Positions 6,501 through 8,542 of a stretch of DNA of 8,542 bases are shown piece by piece. This DNA is from Bacteroidota bacterium (GTDB taxonomy: Bacteria; Bacteroidota; Bacteroidia; Flavobacteriales_F; PHOS-HE28), in NCBI GenBank assembly GCA_023428865.1, contig JAEYWT010000077.1:1-8542 (forward strand), read 5' to 3'. Position numbers and translations under genes: made by a program. The stretch's first letter is position 1. Each line of letters opens with the position of its first letter. Below the pieces are notes generated by a model. That model did not search any database, was not told the DNA's origin, and saw only the letters and a program-made list of their open reading frames with translations.

Positions 6501-7183
6501 TGCGCGTTGCTGTCCTCTTGGTCGGTGTAGTGGCTATCGTTGCTGGCGATGATCGGCACGTTGTACTTCCTGCCCCACTGCACCAGCACCACGTTCACCT
6601 TCTCTTGTTCGGGGATGCCATGGCGTTGCAACTCGATGTAGTAGTCTTCACCGAACAGGTCAAGCCACCATTTGAATTCGGCTTCCGCCGCGCTGAGGTC
6701 GCCATCGCCCGCGCGCATGATCGCCTGCGGCACGCTAGCACCCAAGCAGCACGTAGTGGCGATCAGTCCCTCGTGGTACTGCTCGATCAATTGCTTATCA
6801 ATGCGCGGATACTTGCTATAGAACCCATCGATGTAGCCCAGCGAGCATAACTTGCTCAGGTTCTTGTAGCCCTCGGCGTTCTTCGCCAGCATCAACTGGT
6901 GGAAGCGCTTGTCCTTCTCTTCGCGCGTGAACGTTTTGCGGGAGCGATCGGCCACGACATAGAACTCACAGCCCACGATGGGCTTCACCTTCAGGCTGCC
7001 GTCCTCGTTCTTGTGTTTGCCTGCTTCGGCTACGAACTTGAAAGCACCGAACATGTTGCCGTGGTCGGTGATGGCGAGCGCGGGTTGGCCGTCCTTCAGC
7101 GCCTTCTTGTAGAGCGAAGGGATGCTGGCGGCGCCGTCGAGGAGCGAGAACTGGGTATGGACGTGGAGGTGACTGAACGACAT
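3563..7183 (-). CDS. dnaE: DNA polymerase III subunit alpha (1206 aa)
   Basis: The catalytic subunit of the replicative DNA polymerase, of the DnaE type. The N-terminal PHP domain (about 1-290) starts HLHVHTQFSLLDG and holds the metal-ligand set H7, H9, D16, H41, E73, H95, C146, D216 and H218. The palm contains GPGRGSAAGS (386-395), PDIDTDFDD (426-434, catalytic D429 and its neighbour D427 or D431) and MDFLGLKTL (601-609, D602 as third acid). Finger and thumb motifs include YRPGPLEYIP (681-690), FTKGDADVLRKAMGKK (736-751) and AFNKSHSTCYAFVAYQTAWL (791-810). A helix-hairpin-helix region lies near 868-890. QVNMF (965-969) is a likely beta-clamp binding motif. The OB fold spans about 1038-1120. 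Its length is slightly above that of E. coli DnaE (1160). The ATG at 7181-7183 gives the conserved start. The gap upstream (7184-7288) holds only a short 6-bp stem at 7198-7214. Confidence 0.98.
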   Translation of the reverse strand: MSFSHLHVHTQFSLLDGAASIPSLYKKALKDGQPALAITDHGNMFGAFKFVAEAGKHKNEDGSLKVKPIVGCEFYVVADRSRKTFTREEKDKRFHQLMLAKNAEGYKNLSKLCSLGYIDGFYSKYPRIDKQLIEQYHEGLIATTCCLGASVPQAIMRAGDGDLSAAEAEFKWWLDLFGEDYYIELQRHGIPEQEKVNVVLVQWGRKYNVPIIASNDSHYTDQEDSNAHDILLCVNTGEKQSTPIATDEDASTKDKRFGFPNDQFFFKTQAQMAQTFSDLPEALDNTNLIVDKVDTLKLKQDILLPNYQLPAGFTDQDQYLQHLTYEGAIRRYMNDGISGIDSLDPKIKERLDFELFVIKTMGFAGYFLIVQDFINAGRTMGVLIGPGRGSAAGSAVAYCIGITNIDPIKYDLLFERFLNPDRKSMPDIDTDFDDEGRQKVIDYVVDKYGQNQVAQIITYGSMAAKSSIRDVARVMDLPLQEADKLAKLIPERPGIELGRLLRAPLDGDGSLKSKENLGSDEIALVKQLREILESGELTSDVLNAAEKLEGSVRGTGVHAAGIIIAPKDLTEILPVCTSKESTLLLTQYDGKVVEDAGVIKMDFLGLKTLTIIRDALRMIDANHGIRIDIDGIPLDDPKTYALYQRAETNGTFQFESAGMQKYLRELKADQFGDLIAMNALYRPGPLEYIPTFIKRKHGLEKIVYDLPEMEELLKETYGVTVYQEQVMLLSQKLAGFTKGDADVLRKAMGKKDRATLDKMKGKFLEGTKERGFDAKVCDKVWTDWEAFAQYAFNKSHSTCYAFVAYQTAWLKANYPSEYMASVLTHSGGQIDKITFFMEECRRMGISVLGPDVNESQLQFSVNKQGQIRFGLGAVKGVGGAAVDAIVNERTEKGPYKDIYDLMRRVNLRAANRKALESLAYGGAFDGFANTHRAHFFHSAGEGKPTFIETLVRYGQQSQDGADSAQVNMFGEADDAAGIPEPTLPAIDPWSALEQLHHEKEVIGFYLSGHPLDDHRLEIKYLCNTTLPDLKDLDKLAGRDLTFAGIVTKAEHRIAKSGKPFGSLSLEDHHGTHEFMFFSEDYMKFKLYMQTGALLLVKGKASARTWGRDEGQMELKVYNIDLLGDAREKYITKLNLKLDADRVDDTLARELGQLLKASPGKCRVTVQLVSEQEKMALEAPTKGINVAVSEDLIRSLDGLTDVSYTLN

Positions 7184-7288
7184 CGGAAGGGTGTGGATCC
7201 CGCCTCTAGCGGGACAGGCGATGGTGGTGAGAGAAGCGCATGCGTAAAGGGCTACGAAAGTACCTCCAATGGAAAGAGGGAGGGGATG

Positions 7289-7762
7289 TCAGTTTTCCAC
7301 GATCACATCCCCCTCGCACCGCACCGGGAAGTTCACGGAATTGGCTATGAAGCAGAGCTCATGGGCCTTTTGGTGCAGATCGATCGCCTTCGGGATCATT
7401 GTTTCGTCGCGCACCTTCACGTTAGGGTGAAGGGTCACCTCGAGGAACCGCCCGCTTCCGTCCGACATGGTCTCCATGGTGCCGGTCGCATGGTCCACAT
7501 ACGCCGTTACCACTACTCCGTTCAGTGCACAAACGTGCAGGTAGCTCATCATGTGGCAGGCGCTCAAGGCGGCTACGAGCATGTCCTCCGGGTTGTGCCG
7601 CGTAGGGTCTCCCCGGAATGTGGGGTCGGCTGAGCCCAATAGTTCAGGCTTCCCTGCGATGCGTATCACATGGTCTCGCCGGTAACTGCGGTAGTGATCG
7701 GTGCCCGTGCCAAGGTTACCGGTCCATTCCATGGTAAGGGCATAGTGGTGCGTGTGCGACAT
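7289..7762 (-). CDS. OsmC/Ohr-family peroxiredoxin-like protein (157 aa)
   Basis: An OsmC/Ohr-family protein; members reduce organic hydroperoxides with a pair of cysteines, typically using dihydrolipoyl or other small thiols. Both family cysteines are present: C69 in LVAALSACHMMSYLH (62-76) and C137 in AHELCFIANSVNFPV (133-147). The preceding NPEDML (57-62) holds the Glu usually found before the first motif, and Arg residues at 25-29 are candidates for the partner that activates the cysteine. The length is typical for the COG1764-like group (about 140-160). The frame runs open upstream to 8062, but that part overlaps the divergent NTF2-like gene and is not family-like, so I choose the ATG at 7760-7762 (MSHTHHYAL). 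It is probably cytoplasmic. Whether it acts as Ohr, OsmC or a YhfA-like protein cannot be decided here, so no symbol is given. Confidence 0.9.
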   Translation of the reverse strand: MSHTHHYALTMEWTGNLGTGTDHYRSYRRDHVIRIAGKPELLGSADPTFRGDPTRHNPEDMLVAALSACHMMSYLHVCALNGVVVTAYVDHATGTMETMSDGSGRFLEVTLHPNVKVRDETMIPKAIDLHQKAHELCFIANSVNFPVRCEGDVIVEN

Positions 7763-7798
7763 GGAGCGAAGTTCGGCCATCGGTGTACCTTCACCACC

Positions 7799-8251
7799 AT
7801 GCACGTGCTTGAACGTTTCTACGCAGCCTTCGCACAGCGCGACTGGGCCACCATGGGTGCTTGTTATCACGCTGGCGCACGATTCAGCGACCCGGTCTTC
7901 CCTGATCTGGACGAAGCGCAGGTGCGAGCCATGTGGCGTATGCTGTTGACCAGCGGCACCGACCTGCGCATCACATACAAGGTTGTTGAAGCCGAGGCTA
8001 CGAAAGGCCGCGTGCAATGGGAGGCGTGGTACACCTTCAGTAAGTCCGGACGCAAGGTGCATAATGTGATCATGTCAGAGTTCGAGCTGAAGGATGATCG
8101 TATCGTGGAACAACGCGATCAATTCGACTTCTGGCGTTGGAGCCGCCAGGCGCTCGGTACCAGCGGTGTACTGCTCGGCTGGACATCGATCGTGCGCGGC
8201 AAGGTGCAGCAGATGGCCGCGTTGAATCTGCGGAAGGTTATGGGTGGCTGA
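7799..8251 (+). CDS. NTF2/SnoaL-like fold protein (150 aa)
   Basis: A small alpha+beta barrel protein of the nuclear transport factor 2/SnoaL-like group, a fold used for many unrelated binding or enzymatic roles. The N-terminus VLERFYAAFAQRDWATM (3-19), then ACYHAGARFSDPVF (21-34), and the later strand RVQWEAWYTFSKSGRKVHN (71-89) are typical. So is the FELKDDRIVEQRDQFDFWRW stretch (95-114). The C-terminal extension SRQALGTSGVLLGWTSIVRG (115-134) is common to a subfamily annotated only as nuclear transport factor 2 family. The frame extends upstream to 7670 inside the divergent OsmC-like gene, so the ATG at 7799 is chosen because the family fold begins there. Its start is 36 bases from the divergent OsmC start, and its TGA abuts the stop of the next convergent gene. 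The substrate is unknown. Confidence 0.8.
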   Translation: MHVLERFYAAFAQRDWATMGACYHAGARFSDPVFPDLDEAQVRAMWRMLLTSGTDLRITYKVVEAEATKGRVQWEAWYTFSKSGRKVHNVIMSEFELKDDRIVEQRDQFDFWRWSRQALGTSGVLLGWTSIVRGKVQQMAALNLRKVMGG

Positions 8252-8542
8252 TCATTCGGTCTTCTTGTCTACTGTATTTGGTGTTTCCAACATCACCACT
8301 TCCAACTTGCGCAAGCCATACTTCGCCTTCAGAATGGTACGGCTGTCGTGACCTTCTTCCGGAGTGCCAAAGCGTAACACATCCAGGTCGACCACATCCT
8401 TCAGTTCGGGGTATTCGGTTCTGTAATGCGCTATCAGCTGTGGCGTGGTGAAGGCTTCCGTGGTCTTGATCAGTGGCGTGATGTACACCACCGGACCATT
8501 GCGCCAATTACCGATGGCATGGCTCCAGATGATGTTCTGTGC
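8252..8542 (-). CDS. Unknown protein, C-terminal 96 residues (5' end beyond the window)
   Basis: An open minus-strand frame continues through the window edge and ends at 8252. The visible part starts AQNIIWSHAIGNWRNGPVV, so a GTG at 8489-8491 that could be read as a start is more likely an internal valine. Recognisable segments are VVYITPLIKTTEAFTTPQLI, HYRTEYPELKDVVDLDVLRF and ILKAKYGLRKLEVVMLETP, ending in a charged TVDKKTE tail. The mixed, well-balanced composition and clear amphipathic pattern argue for a real protein, but I do not recognise the family and assign no function. No membrane segment is seen in this portion. Its stop is immediately next to the stop of the convergent NTF2-like gene. 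Confidence 0.75.
   Translation of the reverse strand, partial: AQNIIWSHAIGNWRNGPVVYITPLIKTTEAFTTPQLIAHYRTEYPELKDVVDLDVLRFGTPEEGHDSRTILKAKYGLRKLEVVMLETPNTVDKKTE

Noticed and set aside
7198..7214. A short inverted repeat (TCCCGC/GCGGGA) upstream of dnaE as a regulatory element
   Set aside because: The stem has only 6 bp with a 5-base loop, no T run and no link to a known element; chance is a sufficient explanation.
7255..7262. TACTTTCG on the minus strand as a dnaE promoter -7 box
   Set aside because: It has one mismatch to the consensus and no TTG at the expected distance upstream, so it is not convincing enough to list.
6899..7633. A 244-codon open frame on the + strand spanning the dnaE start and the OsmC-like gene
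   Set aside because: It overlaps two well-supported minus-strand genes and shows no recognisable domain, so it is a shadow frame.
1..8542. Search for mobile elements, CRISPR arrays, toxin-antitoxin pairs or defence genes
   Set aside because: I found no transposase, integrase, long terminal inverted repeats, spaced direct repeats or small two-gene toxin modules on either strand. The recognisable genes are housekeeping or common conserved families.

Overview
The window looks like chromosomal core sequence from a relatively GC-rich member of the Bacteroidota, probably a Flavobacteriales-like lineage; this placement is inferred. The main evidence is a tRNA promoter with the Bacteroidota pattern TTG-N19-TAnnTTTG and a second TAnnTTTG box upstream of trxA. 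Shine-Dalgarno sequences are also weak or absent before most genes, and the gene families are of types I associate with this phylum: a MSRGF-type Gre-family factor, a short S4 protein, a DUF58 protein and a UbiA-like membrane protein.

Layout. 1-124 is the 3' end of an unidentified + strand gene, abutting the stop of a minus-strand pair: a Gre-family elongation factor (346-846) and a 74-residue S4 RNA-binding protein (125-349), joined by an ATGA overlap. Divergent from them is a multi-pass UbiA-like membrane protein (911-1786, +). On the minus strand follow tRNA-Asp(GTC) with a clear promoter and terminator (1878-2051), a DUF58 protein (2078-3001), thioredoxin (3068-3388) and the replicative DNA polymerase III alpha subunit DnaE (3563-7183). 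The final part holds an OsmC/Ohr-type peroxidase-like protein (7289-7762, -), divergent from an NTF2/SnoaL-fold protein (7799-8251, +), which abuts the C-terminal part of an unknown minus-strand gene (8252 to the window edge).

How the genes relate. The content is mostly housekeeping: replication (dnaE), transcription elongation (Gre), RNA binding (S4), translation (tRNA-Asp) and thiol or peroxide redox (trxA, OsmC). dnaE, trxA and the DUF58 gene lie in a row on one strand, but a strong hairpin terminator between trxA and DUF58 and a promoter-like box before trxA suggest they are not one simple operon. The longest intergenic stretch is about 174 bases (3389-3562), so no large non-coding region is left unexplained.

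I see no mobile element, phage gene, CRISPR array, toxin-antitoxin pair or defence cassette, and no convincing new system. The points most worth a second look are modest: a DnaE PHP domain that keeps all its expected metal ligands, a UbiA-like protein lacking the first Asp motif, a Gre-like factor lacking the acidic coiled-coil tip, and several compact gene junctions.
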